A stretch of 64,000 nt of DNA, taken from NCBI RefSeq assembly GCF_012952295.1, contig NZ_JABBCH010000001.1, positions 727,480-791,479 of the forward strand. Reading direction: 5' to 3'. Both the position numbers and the translations under genes were made by a program. Shown in pieces: positions 52,399-64,000 of this stretch. Each line of letters begins with the position of its first letter. The stretch's first letter is position 1. The notes below the pieces were generated by a model. That model was not told the DNA's origin. It ran no database searches and was given only the letters and a program-made list of their open reading frames with translations. Source of the DNA: Crystallibacter degradans. GTDB lineage: Bacteria; Actinomycetota; Actinomycetes; Actinomycetales; Micrococcaceae.

Positions 52399-53946
52399 AT
52401 GACTTTGCTGCCCCATACGGACGAGCGGGCCGACTTCGGCTCGCGGATCGAACTGGCCCTCGGCGCCAGTAACCAGCTCTTCAACGCCCGCAATTCCCCG
52501 CGCTATGTGGCCGACGTGCTGCAGGCGGTCAATCTCGTCGCCACCAAGGTCTCCCGCGTCGACCGGCCATTCACCGGGATCGCCCCGGCACAACTGGCTC
52601 CCGCGGTGGAGGCCGTCGACCTGGAAGCCCCGTTGGCGGACACTGCCGCTGCGCTGGAAGAGCTCGAAACCCTCTACCTTCGCGACGCCGTCTACTTCCA
52701 CGACAGCAAGTACGCGGCCCACCTGAACTGCCCGGTGGTCATCCCCGCGCTCGTGGGCGAGGCCGTCCTCTCGGCAGTGAACTCCTCGCTGGACACCTGG
52801 GACCAGAGCGCCGGCGCCACGCTGATGGAACGCCGGCTGATCGACTGGACGGCCGGCCGGCTGGGGCTGGGGCCTTCCGCGGACGGCGTGTTCACCAGCG
52901 GCGGCACGCAGTCCAACCTGCAGGCCCTGCTGATCGCCCGCAACCATGCGGTCAGCAAGCTCCGGCAGGATCCCGCCCTTACTTCCGAACGCCTGCCCGG
53001 GCTGCTGGACCGGCTGCGGATTTTCGCCTCCGCGGCCAGCCATTTCAGTATCGAAAAGTCCGCCTCGCTCCTGGGTCTGGGGTACGACGGCGTCATCCAA
53101 GTTGGGTGCGACGCTCACCAACGGATGGACCCGGCAGCCCTGCAAGAGGCCCTTGTGGCCAGCCGTGCCCGGGGCGAGGTCCCGCTGGCCATCGTGGCAA
53201 CGGCGGGCACCACCGACTTCGGCAGTATCGACCCGCTCGCAGCCCTGTCCACGCTGGCCGAGGAGTTCGGGGCGTGGCTCCATGTCGATGCGGCCTATGG
53301 CGGCGGACTCATCACCTCGCTGCGGTACAGGCACCTGCTTGACGGCATCGGCGCAGCGGACTCGGTCACGGTGGATTACCACAAGACGTTCTTCCAGCCC
53401 GTCAGCTCCAGTGCCATCCTCGTACGCGACGGCACCATGCTGGGGCACGTGGCCTACTACGCGGATTATCTGAACCCGCAAAGCACGGCAGGAGCCGTTT
53501 CCCTCAACCAAGTGGACAAGAGCATCCAGACCACACGCCGCTTTGATGCCCTCAAGCTGTGGCTGACCCTGCGGACCATGGGACCGGACGGTATCGGCGC
53601 CCTGCTGGATGAGTCGATCGACCTGGCCCGGCAAGCCGGCGAACTGGTGGCACAAGACCCGGACTTCGAGGTCGCCGCCCCGGCCCAGCTGAGCACCCTG
53701 GTCTTCCGCTACCTGCCGCAGGTTCCCGGCGGCCTCGGCGGCGAAACGGCTGATGCGCTGAACCTCCATATCCGCCAGGCCGTCTTCGCTTCGGGCAAAG
53801 CGGTCATCGCCGGGACCAAGGTCCGGGGCCGGCACTACCTGAAGTTCACCCTGCTGAACGCGGAGACCACGCTGGAAGACTTGCAGGAGATCCTCGCACT
53901 GGTCCGGAGCGTCGGCGCCGGCTACCTGGCGGGAGTACGTGCATGA
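52399..53946 (+). CDS. desA: PLP-dependent decarboxylase, desA-like (lysine to cadaverine)
   Basis: 515-residue group II PLP decarboxylase. The catalytic Lys lies in [16 protein letters not shown], and [18 protein letters not shown] and [11 protein letters not shown] are conserved. First gene of a four-gene hydroxamate siderophore operon; in desferrioxamine clusters this enzyme makes cadaverine from lysine. AACACAGGGAG upstream; a likely iron-repressed promoter. It overlaps the hydroxylase gene by four bases. Substrate is inferred from the operon, since family sequence alone could fit diaminobutyrate or lysine. Confidence 0.9.
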   Translation: MTLLPHTDERADFGSRIELALGASNQLFNARNSPRYVADVLQAVNLVATKVSRVDRPFTGIAPAQLAPAVEAVDLEAPLADTAAALEELETLYLRDAVYFHDSKYAAHLNCPVVIPALVGEAVLSAVNSSLDTWDQSAGATLMERRLIDWTAGRLGLGPSADGVFTSGGTQSNLQALLIARNHAVSKLRQDPALTSERLPGLLDRLRIFASAASHFSIEKSASLLGLGYDGVIQVGCDAHQRMDPAALQEALVASRARGEVPLAIVATAGTTDFGSIDPLAALSTLAEEFGAWLHVDAAYGGGLITSLRYRHLLDGIGAADSVTVDYHKTFFQPVSSSAILVRDGTMLGHVAYYADYLNPQSTAGAVSLNQVDKSIQTTRRFDALKLWLTLRTMGPDGIGALLDESIDLARQAGELVAQDPDFEVAAPAQLSTLVFRYLPQVPGGLGGETADALNLHIRQAVFASGKAVIAGTKVRGRHYLKFTLLNAETTLEDLQEILALVRSVGAGYLAGVRA

Positions 53947-55346
53947 ACACCAAAATCCACGACTTCATTGCCATCGGCGTCGGCCCCTTTAACCTGGGCC
54001 TGGCCGCGCTGACCGAACCGATCCCCGAGCTCGACGGCCTGTTCCTCGACGCCCGCCCCGGCTTTGACTGGCATCCCGGTATGCTGCTCCAGGATGCCCA
54101 CCTGCAGGTACCGTTCCTGGCCGACCTGGTCACCCTCGCCGACCCCACGTCGTCGTACTCCTTCCTGAATTACTTGAAGGACACCGGCCGGCTGTACCCG
54201 TTCTACATCCGCGAAAATTTCTACCCCCTCCGCGCGGAATTCAACCAGTACTGTCAATGGGTGGCGGCCAAGCTACCCAACGTCCGGTTCGGCGAGCGCG
54301 TGGTCAACGTCGGCTATGACGACGGCGTTTACGAGGTCCGCTCGCGCAATGCCCGCACCGGCGGTGAAACCGTCAGCCGCGCCTGCCGGCTGGTGCTGGG
54401 AACCGGGACGGAGCCGTTTGTCCCCGAGTCCTGCCGGGGCATCCTCGATGCCGGCGGAACCGCGCTGCACAACTCGCAGTATGTGGAGCGGAAATGCGAA
54501 CTGCAGGACAGCGCCAGCATCACCATTGTCGGCAGCGGCCAGAGCGCCGCCGAGCTGTATTACGACCTGCTGCAGGACATCGATACCTGCGGGTACGAGC
54601 TGAACTGGGTCACCCGTTCGGGCCGGCTCTTCCCGCTCGAATACACCAAGCTGACGTTGGAAATGACGTCGCCGGACTATGTGGACTACTTCCACGCCCT
54701 GCCGCCGGAAACCCGGCATCGCCTCAATGCCAACCAGCACAATCTGTACAAAGGCATCGACGGCGCCCTAGTCAACGACATCTACGACTTGCTTTACACC
54801 AAGAGCCTGGCCGGTCCTGTGCCCACCCGGCTGCTGACCAACTCCGCGCTGGAGGCAGCGGAATACAACCCGGCAACCGGCCTCCACACGCTGGAACTGC
54901 ACCACCTCGAACAGGGACGGAGATTCACGGTGGCGAGCACCGCCGTCGTTCTTGGCACCGGCTATACCTACCGGGAGCCGGATTTCCTCACCGGGATCGA
55001 GCGGCGGATCCGGCGGGACGGACAGGGCGGATTCGACGTGGACCGCGGCTACAGCATCGGCGTCGGGCCCGGCGAGATTTTCGTGCAGAACGCGGAACTG
55101 CACACGCACGGTTTCGTCACGCCGGATCTGGGCATGGCCGCGTACCGGAATTCCTGCATCATCCGCGAGATGCTCGGCTGGGAGTACTACCCGGTGGAGC
55201 GGCGCATCGCGTTCCAGGAGTTCGGTGTTCCCCCGGCTGCTGCGTCCGGTGTGCAGCCAGGCGCAGCACCCGCGGAGACCTCAGTCCCAACCGCTACCCT
55301 GGCCACGGCCTTGGCCACTCCAGCGGCAGCCGAGGCGGCGCTGTGA
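53943..55346 (+). CDS. desB: Lysine/ornithine N-monooxygenase, desB-like
   Basis: 467-residue flavin-dependent N-hydroxylating monooxygenase. FAD motif [20 protein letters not shown] motif [15 protein letters not shown] and the C-terminal ATG-like [13 protein letters not shown] are present. Product: N-hydroxycadaverine in desferrioxamine pathways. A C-terminal Ala/Thr-rich tail (about 35 residues) is extra. Translation coupled to desA and desC by overlapping start/stop codons. Confidence 0.93.
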   Translation: MNTKIHDFIAIGVGPFNLGLAALTEPIPELDGLFLDARPGFDWHPGMLLQDAHLQVPFLADLVTLADPTSSYSFLNYLKDTGRLYPFYIRENFYPLRAEFNQYCQWVAAKLPNVRFGERVVNVGYDDGVYEVRSRNARTGGETVSRACRLVLGTGTEPFVPESCRGILDAGGTALHNSQYVERKCELQDSASITIVGSGQSAAELYYDLLQDIDTCGYELNWVTRSGRLFPLEYTKLTLEMTSPDYVDYFHALPPETRHRLNANQHNLYKGIDGALVNDIYDLLYTKSLAGPVPTRLLTNSALEAAEYNPATGLHTLELHHLEQGRRFTVASTAVVLGTGYTYREPDFLTGIERRIRRDGQGGFDVDRGYSIGVGPGEIFVQNAELHTHGFVTPDLGMAAYRNSCIIREMLGWEYYPVERRIAFQEFGVPPAAASGVQPGAAPAETSVPTATLATALATPAAAEAAL

Positions 55347-55876
55347 CCTTCACCTTTGAGCCCGTTGATCCCGCCCTGCACGCACCCCTCCTGCACAGCT
55401 GGGTCACGCAGGGATATGCACGCTTCTGGGACATGCTGGACGCTACGGTCAGCGACGTCGCCGACGAGCACGTGAAGATTGCTGCCGATCCGCACCACGA
55501 GGCGTGGCTAGGGTACGACGGCGGTGTCCCCGCCTTCCTGCTCGAATGCTACGAACCGCGGCACTCACCACTGGCGGGCCGCTACGACGTGCTGCCGGGC
55601 GACGTCGGCATGCATCTGCTGGTCGGACCGCCGGAGGTTCCGCGCACCGGCTACACCGCGGCCGTCTTCCGCAGCGTCATGCAGTTCCTCTTCGACCGGC
55701 CCGGAACCGCACGCGTGGTGGTCGAGCCGGACGTGCGTAATGCCAAGATCCTCGCCCTCAACGCCCGCATGGGTTTCCGGCAGGACCGGGTCCTCGCCCT
55801 GCCGGATAAGGACGCCCTGCTCAGTTTCTGCACCCGCGAACAATTCAGCCAAACCACCGAAGGAGTCCGATCATGA
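55343..55876 (+). CDS. desC: GNAT-type acyltransferase, desC-like
   Basis: 177 residues. Starts at GTG 55343, overlapping the desB stop (GTGA). The IucB/GNAT-type sequence [57 protein letters not shown] and [25 protein letters not shown] holds the acyl-CoA site. In the pathway it acylates N-hydroxycadaverine with succinyl- or acetyl-CoA to form the hydroxamate. Acyl donor not deducible from sequence. Confidence 0.9.
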   Translation: MTFTFEPVDPALHAPLLHSWVTQGYARFWDMLDATVSDVADEHVKIAADPHHEAWLGYDGGVPAFLLECYEPRHSPLAGRYDVLPGDVGMHLLVGPPEVPRTGYTAAVFRSVMQFLFDRPGTARVVVEPDVRNAKILALNARMGFRQDRVLALPDKDALLSFCTREQFSQTTEGVRS

Positions 55877-57837
55877 CTACCGCAGCCGATTCCCGCCACG
55901 CTCCCCTGCCAACCAACAACGTCCCAACACACCGCGCCCCGACTCCTGGCGCCACTTTCCAGACCGGTGCTTGGCAGCATGCGATGGCTCCCGGGACGGT
56001 TACCGCCGAGCCTGTCCATCTGACGCCCACCCGCTGGGCCGAGGCGAACCGTCATCTGGTCCGCAAGGCCCTGGCCGAGTTCTCCCACGAGCGGATCTTC
56101 ACGCCCGAGCCCCGCGGCGGCGGCGCCTACCGGCTGGTCTCCGACAACGGCCAGGTGCAGTACCACTTCGCCGCCGAGCTGCTGGAGCTTGACCATTGGC
56201 TGATCCCCGCTGCCAGCATTCACCGCGTGATCGACGGAACCGAGCGGCCCCTCGATGCCCTCGATTTCATCACCGAATTCCGCGGGACCCTCGGCATCAA
56301 CGAGGCCATGCTCCCGGTCTATCTGGAGGAGATCAGCAGCACGCTGTCCGGACACGCCTACAAGAATCCCGGCCCGGCCGCGGATCCTACTGACGATCCG
56401 GCCGCCCCTCCGGCCGCCCCAAGTTCCATGGCGCTGGCTCAAGGCGTCACGCACGGGGCAGATCCCGCCGCGGACTTCCAGACCATCGAGCGGTCCATGT
56501 CCGAGGGACATCCCTGTTTCGTCGCAAACAACGGCCGGCTCGGTTTCGGCCTGCACGACTATCTCGCCTACGCACCCGAGACCGGCAGCGGCGTGAGGCT
56601 GGTGTGGATTGCCGTGCACCGGAACCACGCGGCTTTCCACGCGATCGGCGGACTGGGCTACCGGGCGCACATGGAGGCCGAACTCGGTGCAGCGGCCCTG
56701 GCCGTCTACGACGCCGAGCTAACCTCCCGCGGCCTGTTGCCAGAGGACTACCTGCTGATGCCCGTCCACCCCTGGCAGTGGGAGAACAAGCTGACAGTCA
56801 CCTTCGCAGCCGAGATCGCGCGGCAGCACATCATCTACCTGGGACCGGGCGAGGACCTCTATCAGGCGCAGCAGTCGATCCGAACGTTCTTCAACCGGAC
56901 TGACGGCTCCAAGTGCTACGTGAAGACGGCGTTGTCGGTCCTGAACATGGGCTTTATGCGTGGGCTCTCACCCGACTATATGGAAAGCACGCCGGCCATC
57001 AATGACTGGGCCTACGGCCTGGTCCAAGCCGACAACACCTTGCAGGACCATGGCTTCAGCATCCTGCGCGAAACCGCCGCCATCGGCTACCGCAACCGCT
57101 ATTTCGAGGCCGGTTCCCCGGCCGGCTCCGGGCACCGCAAGATGCTTTCGGCACTGTGGAGGGAAAGTCCGATGCCCTCGCTGGCACCGGGAGAACAAGT
57201 GGCCACCATGGCCTCGCTGCTGCACCTGGATGCGGACGGCCAGCCGATGGCCGCCGCCTTGATCCGCCGCTCGGGCCTGTCCGCCGCAGCCTGGCTGACC
57301 CGCTACCTGCAGGCGTACCTGGTCCCGGTCCTGCACTGCTTCTACCGCTACGAACTGGTTTTTATGCCGCACGGCGAAAACCTGATCCTGGTGCTGCAGG
57401 ACGGTGTCCCGGTGCGCGCCATCATGAAAGATATTGGCGAAGAGATCGTGCTGCTGGGCGACACGGTTCAGGTGCCGGCCGAAGCCGCACGGATTAGGGT
57501 CGAGGTGCCGGAGCAGGACAGGGTGCTCTCCATTTTCACCGACGTCTTCGACTGCTTCTTCCGCTTCCTCGGCGCGATACTGCATGAGCACGGCGAGCTG
57601 GACCAGCTTCGGTTCTGGCACACCGTCGCCGCCGTCGTGAGGGAATACCAGGAACAGCATCCCGAACTCGCGGACGCCTTCGCCCGGCACGACCTCTTCG
57701 CGCCGGAGTTCACGCTGTCCTGCCTGAACCGGCTGCAGCTGCGCAACAACCAGCAGATGCTCGACCTGGCCGACCCCTCCGGCAGCCTCCAGTTGCAGGG
57801 AACGCTGGCCAACCCGCTGGCACGTTTCCGGTCGTAG
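55873..57837 (+). CDS. desD: NRPS-independent siderophore synthetase, desD-like (IucA/IucC family)
   Basis: 654 residues. Family blocks: EGHPCFVANNGRLGFGLHDY with the conserved Arg/Asn, DYLLMPVHPWQWENKL, RTFFNRTDGSKCYVKTALSVLNMGFMRGLSPDYMES, RRSGLSAAAWLTRYLQAYLVPVLHCFYRYELVFMPHGENLILVLQDG and FYRF later. It activates succinyl-hydroxycadaverine carboxylates with ATP and couples them to give desferrioxamine. Last gene of the operon; a hairpin follows. No export or uptake gene is in the window. Confidence 0.95.
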   Translation: MTTAADSRHAPLPTNNVPTHRAPTPGATFQTGAWQHAMAPGTVTAEPVHLTPTRWAEANRHLVRKALAEFSHERIFTPEPRGGGAYRLVSDNGQVQYHFAAELLELDHWLIPAASIHRVIDGTERPLDALDFITEFRGTLGINEAMLPVYLEEISSTLSGHAYKNPGPAADPTDDPAAPPAAPSSMALAQGVTHGADPAADFQTIERSMSEGHPCFVANNGRLGFGLHDYLAYAPETGSGVRLVWIAVHRNHAAFHAIGGLGYRAHMEAELGAAALAVYDAELTSRGLLPEDYLLMPVHPWQWENKLTVTFAAEIARQHIIYLGPGEDLYQAQQSIRTFFNRTDGSKCYVKTALSVLNMGFMRGLSPDYMESTPAINDWAYGLVQADNTLQDHGFSILRETAAIGYRNRYFEAGSPAGSGHRKMLSALWRESPMPSLAPGEQVATMASLLHLDADGQPMAAALIRRSGLSAAAWLTRYLQAYLVPVLHCFYRYELVFMPHGENLILVLQDGVPVRAIMKDIGEEIVLLGDTVQVPAEAARIRVEVPEQDRVLSIFTDVFDCFFRFLGAILHEHGELDQLRFWHTVAAVVREYQEQHPELADAFARHDLFAPEFTLSCLNRLQLRNNQQMLDLADPSGSLQLQGTLANPLARFRS

Positions 57838-57852
57838 CCGCGGGCAAGCAGC

Positions 57853-57888
57853 AGCCGTCCCTCCGGGGCTTTACCCGGAAGGACGGCT
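57853..57888 (+). terminator. Hairpin after desD
   Basis: Fifteen-base stem 57853-57867 with 57874-57888, one mismatch, six-base loop; no long T-run. Confidence 0.45.
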
Positions 57889-57934
57889 ACTGCGTTGTAT
57901 GGCTAGTTTGTCTGGCCCTGTTGCCGGTTGCCCG

Positions 57935-58369
57935 TTACTCGCTGGACGACGTATCCGTGGTCAGCCCGCGGTCGTCCGGCTCCTGCCGGTCCTTTTCCGC
58001 CGCCGGACCCGTAGGTTCGCCCGCCACCGGAACCTCGATGGATTCCGGATCGGCCGATGCATCCTCGGCGGAGGCCTGCTGGGGTGCGCCGACGTCCGGC
58101 GAACGTTCCTCGTGCGCCACCGGGGCGGGCCGTCCGTCGTTCAGATCATCGGAACCACTCTCGGAAGAGCTGCTGCTGCCCGAACCACGGCCGGCAGAAC
58201 CGCTGTCCGAATGCCCGGTGTCCGCGGGAGTGGCCTCCGGGGTTTCTTCCGGTTCGAAGGTGCTTTCCTCTCCGCCGGCGCCCATGCCCACGCCGTCCTT
58301 CGTGTTGGGGATAGTCCCCTCCGGCTCGGTCGTCGGATCCTTTTGCGGATTGCTGGCGTCAGTGCTCAT
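57935..58369 (-). CDS. Acidic low-complexity protein, 144 aa
   Basis: Begins MSTDASNPQKDPTTEPEGT, with EESTFEPEETPEATPADTGH, a Ser/Gly run (GSGSSSSSESGSDD) and a C-terminal TTDTSSSE. No folded domain or membrane segment is visible; strongly acidic and disordered. AAGGAGAAGG supports ATG 58369. Same style as the smaller acidic proteins elsewhere in the window. Convergent with desD. Function unknown. Confidence 0.65.
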   Translation of the reverse strand: MSTDASNPQKDPTTEPEGTIPNTKDGVGMGAGGEESTFEPEETPEATPADTGHSDSGSAGRGSGSSSSSESGSDDLNDGRPAPVAHEERSPDVGAPQQASAEDASADPESIEVPVAGEPTGPAAEKDRQEPDDRGLTTDTSSSE

Positions 58370-58688
58370 TGGCCTTCTCCTTCTCATCCTCAGGCGGCGT
58401 TCCCAGGCTGCATTGCAGTGCCCGCGGCCGGTGATTTCCACGCTAACAGTGCTTGTCGCCAAAGGTAAGGCTCCGCCGTCGTTCGCACGGCACGGTCCCA
58501 ACCCCAACCCTCGGCCCCGTTCGGCAGCCAGGTCCCGACGAACCGGTTGGTTGCCGCAGGAACGGAACTCGAACCGGACAACAGGAGCGATGGCGAAGGC
58601 GGCGGCAGCGCCAGCAAATAGGTGCGCCGCCACCGCCGCTGTGAGCCGAGCGCGAACCCGGCGCAGCCTGTCGGCGGTGCGTGACAAG
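58370..58688. other. Intergenic region
   Basis: About 320 bases between divergent genes; holds one copy of CCGCCGTCGT (58473-58482) and no clear promoter, repeat or small gene. Confidence 0.35.
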
Positions 58689-62054
<3,366 letters not shown>

Positions 62055-62130
62055 GAGCTCCGCCTTGGGCTCCGTCGTTTTCCCCGTCGAGGGTCTGGCG
62101 TCCCGGAGGAGCGTCAATGCACTGGAGTGC

Positions 62131-62547
62131 CTACTCGAGCGACAAGGCCTCGCGGTAGACCCAGCGGCCGCCGTCGTCGCGCACAAAGGTGCTGACCTCG
62201 TGGTGCTCGTGGTCGGCGCCGTCCTGCCGGAAATGGGCTGTAAATTCGACGGTGCCCATTTTGTCCTGCGGCCCGCCCTTTCGAGTACCGAGGATCTCTA
62301 GTCCCGTCCACTTCTGTTTCGGATCCAGTTCCACTGCGGTGGGCTTGGTCTCGACGTACCAGGTTTGCAGAAGGTAGTCCTCCGCGCCGACGGCGAAAGC
62401 TGAATAGCGCGACCGCATAAGCTCCTCCGCTGTGCCCGCCGCGGCGTCACCTCGATGGAACCGGCCGCAACATTCGGCATACTCCTGCCCGCTCTGGCAG
62501 GGGCAAAGGGCTGAACTATCGTCGATCGACGAGGCGGTAGATTTCAC
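62131..62547 (-). CDS. YchJ-family protein with SEC-C zinc motif
   Basis: 138 residues. The N-terminal SEC-C-like zinc motif (CPCQSGQEYAECCGRFH) is followed by the YchJ/UPF0225 core, an NTF2-like fold (AEELMRSRYSAFAVGAEDYLLQTWY, TVEFTAHFRQDGADHEHHEVSTFVRDDGGRWVYRE). Start is GTG 62547. Role unknown; small zinc-binding proteins of this family are common. Convergent with the helicase gene. Confidence 0.9.
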   Translation of the reverse strand: MKSTASSIDDSSALCPCQSGQEYAECCGRFHRGDAAAGTAEELMRSRYSAFAVGAEDYLLQTWYVETKPTAVELDPKQKWTGLEILGTRKGGPQDKMGTVEFTAHFRQDGADHEHHEVSTFVRDDGGRWVYREALSLE

Positions 62548-62573
62548 CCGCCCATTATCCCTTCATTCAGAAG

Positions 62574-64000
62574 TCAGAATGGTGGTTCTTTTTCAGGTTC
62601 CGGTGGTGGTGGTTTTTTGCGTTTGAGGCGGTTGCGGAAGTTGTCGGGCAGGGCGTCGAGGATCCGGTCGGTGAAGGAGGGCGGTCCGGCTCCGGTGTCG
62701 CCGGGTTTGGTGGTGTAGGTCTGGTTCCCGGGCGTGGTGGTGGTGAATTCACCGGGCCTGGTCTGGGTGACTTTCCAGCCGGCGAGGGATTTGAGCCGGT
62801 GGTCCGAGCCGCAGCGCGGGCCGAGGTTGCCGAAATCGGTCCGGCCGTGGCCGCCGTTCGCATGGTAATCGATGGTGTGGTCCAGGTCGCAGTCCTTCGC
62901 CGGAACATGACAGCCCGGCGCGGTGCAGGTCGTGTCGCGGTGGCGGACGGCGCGGGCCAGATCCGCCGGCGGCCGGTACACGGTTTTGCCGTAGGAGAGG
63001 ATGGTCCCGGTCTCGGGGTGGGTCAGGATCCGGTAGAACGAGTCCGCGCCCTCGCAGAGTTTGCGGGCGGTGTCGGCGGGGATCGGCCCGTACCCGTCGA
63101 GGGTGGCCGGTTCCTCGTCCAGGCCCATCAGCGTGAACACCGGCACGGTGAGCGCGACTTCGGGCCGGATCCCGGCCGCCGGCCCGGCCTCCATGCCAGC
63201 GTGCAGCAGCAGCTCGATAAAGACATCGGCGCGCAGCTGCCCGAGCGTGCGGGTCTCGGTCTTGGTTTGCAGGCTCCGGGCGGCCTGGGTGAGGCGGTCG
63301 TACGCGGCGTACGCTTCCTCCGCCGGCAGGTACGCGCCCAGGAACGCCATGCCGTCATCCGCCGGTTCCAGGTACACGTTGCGGCACTGTTCCTGGCGTT
63401 TGCGGCGGACGGTGATGGTTTCCGGGTTCAGTTTCTCGCGCTGTTTCCGCGCCGCGTAGCGCAGCTCGCCCGGGGTTTTATCCGGCGCCTCGGTCAGCAG
63501 GGCTTGTTCGAAGCCGGGTTTCGCGTCGTCGGGCAGGGTGTCGCCCTGCCGGGTGATCACGCCCGCGCGTTCGAGGTCCAGGTCCCCGGCGGTGAGCGCG
63601 GCCAGCGTGCCCGGATAGTGTTCGCACAGCTCCTGGGCCCTCTCGTACCGGCTGCGGGCCTGGTGCTCGGTGATCCGGTACAGGCAGGCCAGTTCCTCGA
63701 CCACGGACTGCTCGGCCAGATTCTCCAGGCCGGCCCGGCCGGCCGGCGGCGTACCCGGTTCCCGCGGCGGGAGTTCCTCGACGGCGGTTTGCCCGATCCG
63801 GTGGGTCAGGCGCACCAGGCCCGCGTCCAGCCAGGCCGCCAGCCGCCGGCCCGCTACCAGCTGCTCCACCGCAGACCGATAATCCAGCTCCTCGAATCCC
63901 CGCACTCCGGCATCGGCAACCAGAACGGTACCCGCAGCGCTGGTCGCGGCCTCGGCGTTGCCGGCAGCACTGGCAGAGTTCAGCGCGTTACTGCTGGTGT
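62574..64000 (-). CDS. DUF222/HNH endonuclease-like protein, partial at window end
   Basis: At least 475 residues, open past base 64000 on the minus strand, so the N-terminus is missing. DUF222 region (VVEELACLYRITEHQARSRYERAQEL, GDLDLERAGVITRQGDTLP), then the HNH segment CTAPGCHVPAKDCDLDHTIDYHANGGHGRTDFGNLGPRCGSDHRLKSL with intact His-Asn-His and Cys pairs, and a Lys/Pro-rich tail. A GTG at 63905 is internal; upstream codons read AEAATSAAGTVLVADAG in frame. Related to, but not a close copy of, the gene at 30736. Confidence 0.88.
   Translation of the reverse strand, partial: TSSNALNSASAAGNAEAATSAAGTVLVADAGVRGFEELDYRSAVEQLVAGRRLAAWLDAGLVRLTHRIGQTAVEELPPREPGTPPAGRAGLENLAEQSVVEELACLYRITEHQARSRYERAQELCEHYPGTLAALTAGDLDLERAGVITRQGDTLPDDAKPGFEQALLTEAPDKTPGELRYAARKQREKLNPETITVRRKRQEQCRNVYLEPADDGMAFLGAYLPAEEAYAAYDRLTQAARSLQTKTETRTLGQLRADVFIELLLHAGMEAGPAAGIRPEVALTVPVFTLMGLDEEPATLDGYGPIPADTARKLCEGADSFYRILTHPETGTILSYGKTVYRPPADLARAVRHRDTTCTAPGCHVPAKDCDLDHTIDYHANGGHGRTDFGNLGPRCGSDHRLKSLAGWKVTQTRPGEFTTTTPGNQTYTTKPGDTGAGPPSFTDRILDALPDNFRNRLKRKKPPPPEPEKEPPF

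Overview
The window is high-GC DNA from an actinobacterium. An Arthrobacter-like member of the Micrococcaceae fits best. The pointers are DUF222/HNH genes of the 13E12 type, DUF4193, DUF3072 and DUF3040 small proteins, CarD, a MerR/Hsp20/DnaJ heat-shock group, a GPP34 protein, and start codons placed 6-7 nt after TANNNT -10 boxes (leaderless transcripts). This is inferred from gene content; there is no rRNA, tRNA or phage marker to confirm it. It reads as chromosome, not plasmid or prophage. I saw no intact transposon, CRISPR array, tRNA or rRNA.

Layout. 1-2.2 kb: 3' part of a Wadjet/MksBEF-type SMC ATPase (JetC). 2.2-6.3 kb: metallo-beta-lactamase-fold hydrolase, divergent MerR and Hsp20, J-domain protein, small unknowns. 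6.3-11.6 kb: deacetylase-fold hydrolase and asparaginase pair, membrane proteins, MgtE. 11.9-17.2 kb: a decayed MFS transporter gene, then an opposite-strand urease block (NiCoT nickel permease, ureA, ureB, ureC, ureD) with ureE, ureF and ureG absent. 17.3-23.7 kb: small hydrophilic acidic proteins interleaved with a shortened DUF2243 gene, a ctaG gene with an internal deletion and frameshift, a PAP2 phosphatase and a peptide transporter. 23.7-28.9 kb: DUF4383 protein, aconitase, a cold-shock gene with a long leader, an SDR oxidoreductase.

29-36.4 kb: MarR regulator, an encapsulin operon (ferritin-like cargo with a C-terminal targeting peptide, then the shell protein), a DUF222/HNH protein, and a two-gene unit of a Cys-containing HTH regulator coupled to an 890-residue membrane-anchored copper nitrite reductase fusion. 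36.4-49 kb: mostly small housekeeping and regulatory genes, including a second cold-shock gene with a related leader, a TetR regulator facing a CarD-family gene across a regular operator-like array, an App1 phosphatase, GPP34, a Cys-rich metal-site protein, a second DUF4383 protein and a SurA-like lipoprotein. 49-58 kb: Lrp regulator divergent from a D-amino-acid dehydrogenase, an orphan FitA-like protein, an Nramp-like transporter divergent from a complete desABCD-type hydroxamate siderophore operon behind an IdeR/DmdR-like box. 58-64 kb: acidic protein, SWIM-SNF2 helicase, YchJ protein, and a second DUF222/HNH gene cut by the window end.

Themes: iron handling (encapsulated ferritin, siderophore, Nramp-like carrier), nitrogen handling (urease, nitrite reductase, asparaginase, D-amino acids, Lrp) and stress response. 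The most distinctive items are the nitrite reductase fusion with its unusual regulator, the encapsulin operon, the decay around urease and ctaG, the TetR/CarD operator array, and a decamer (CCGCCGTCGT) present at least 19 times with a strand bias.
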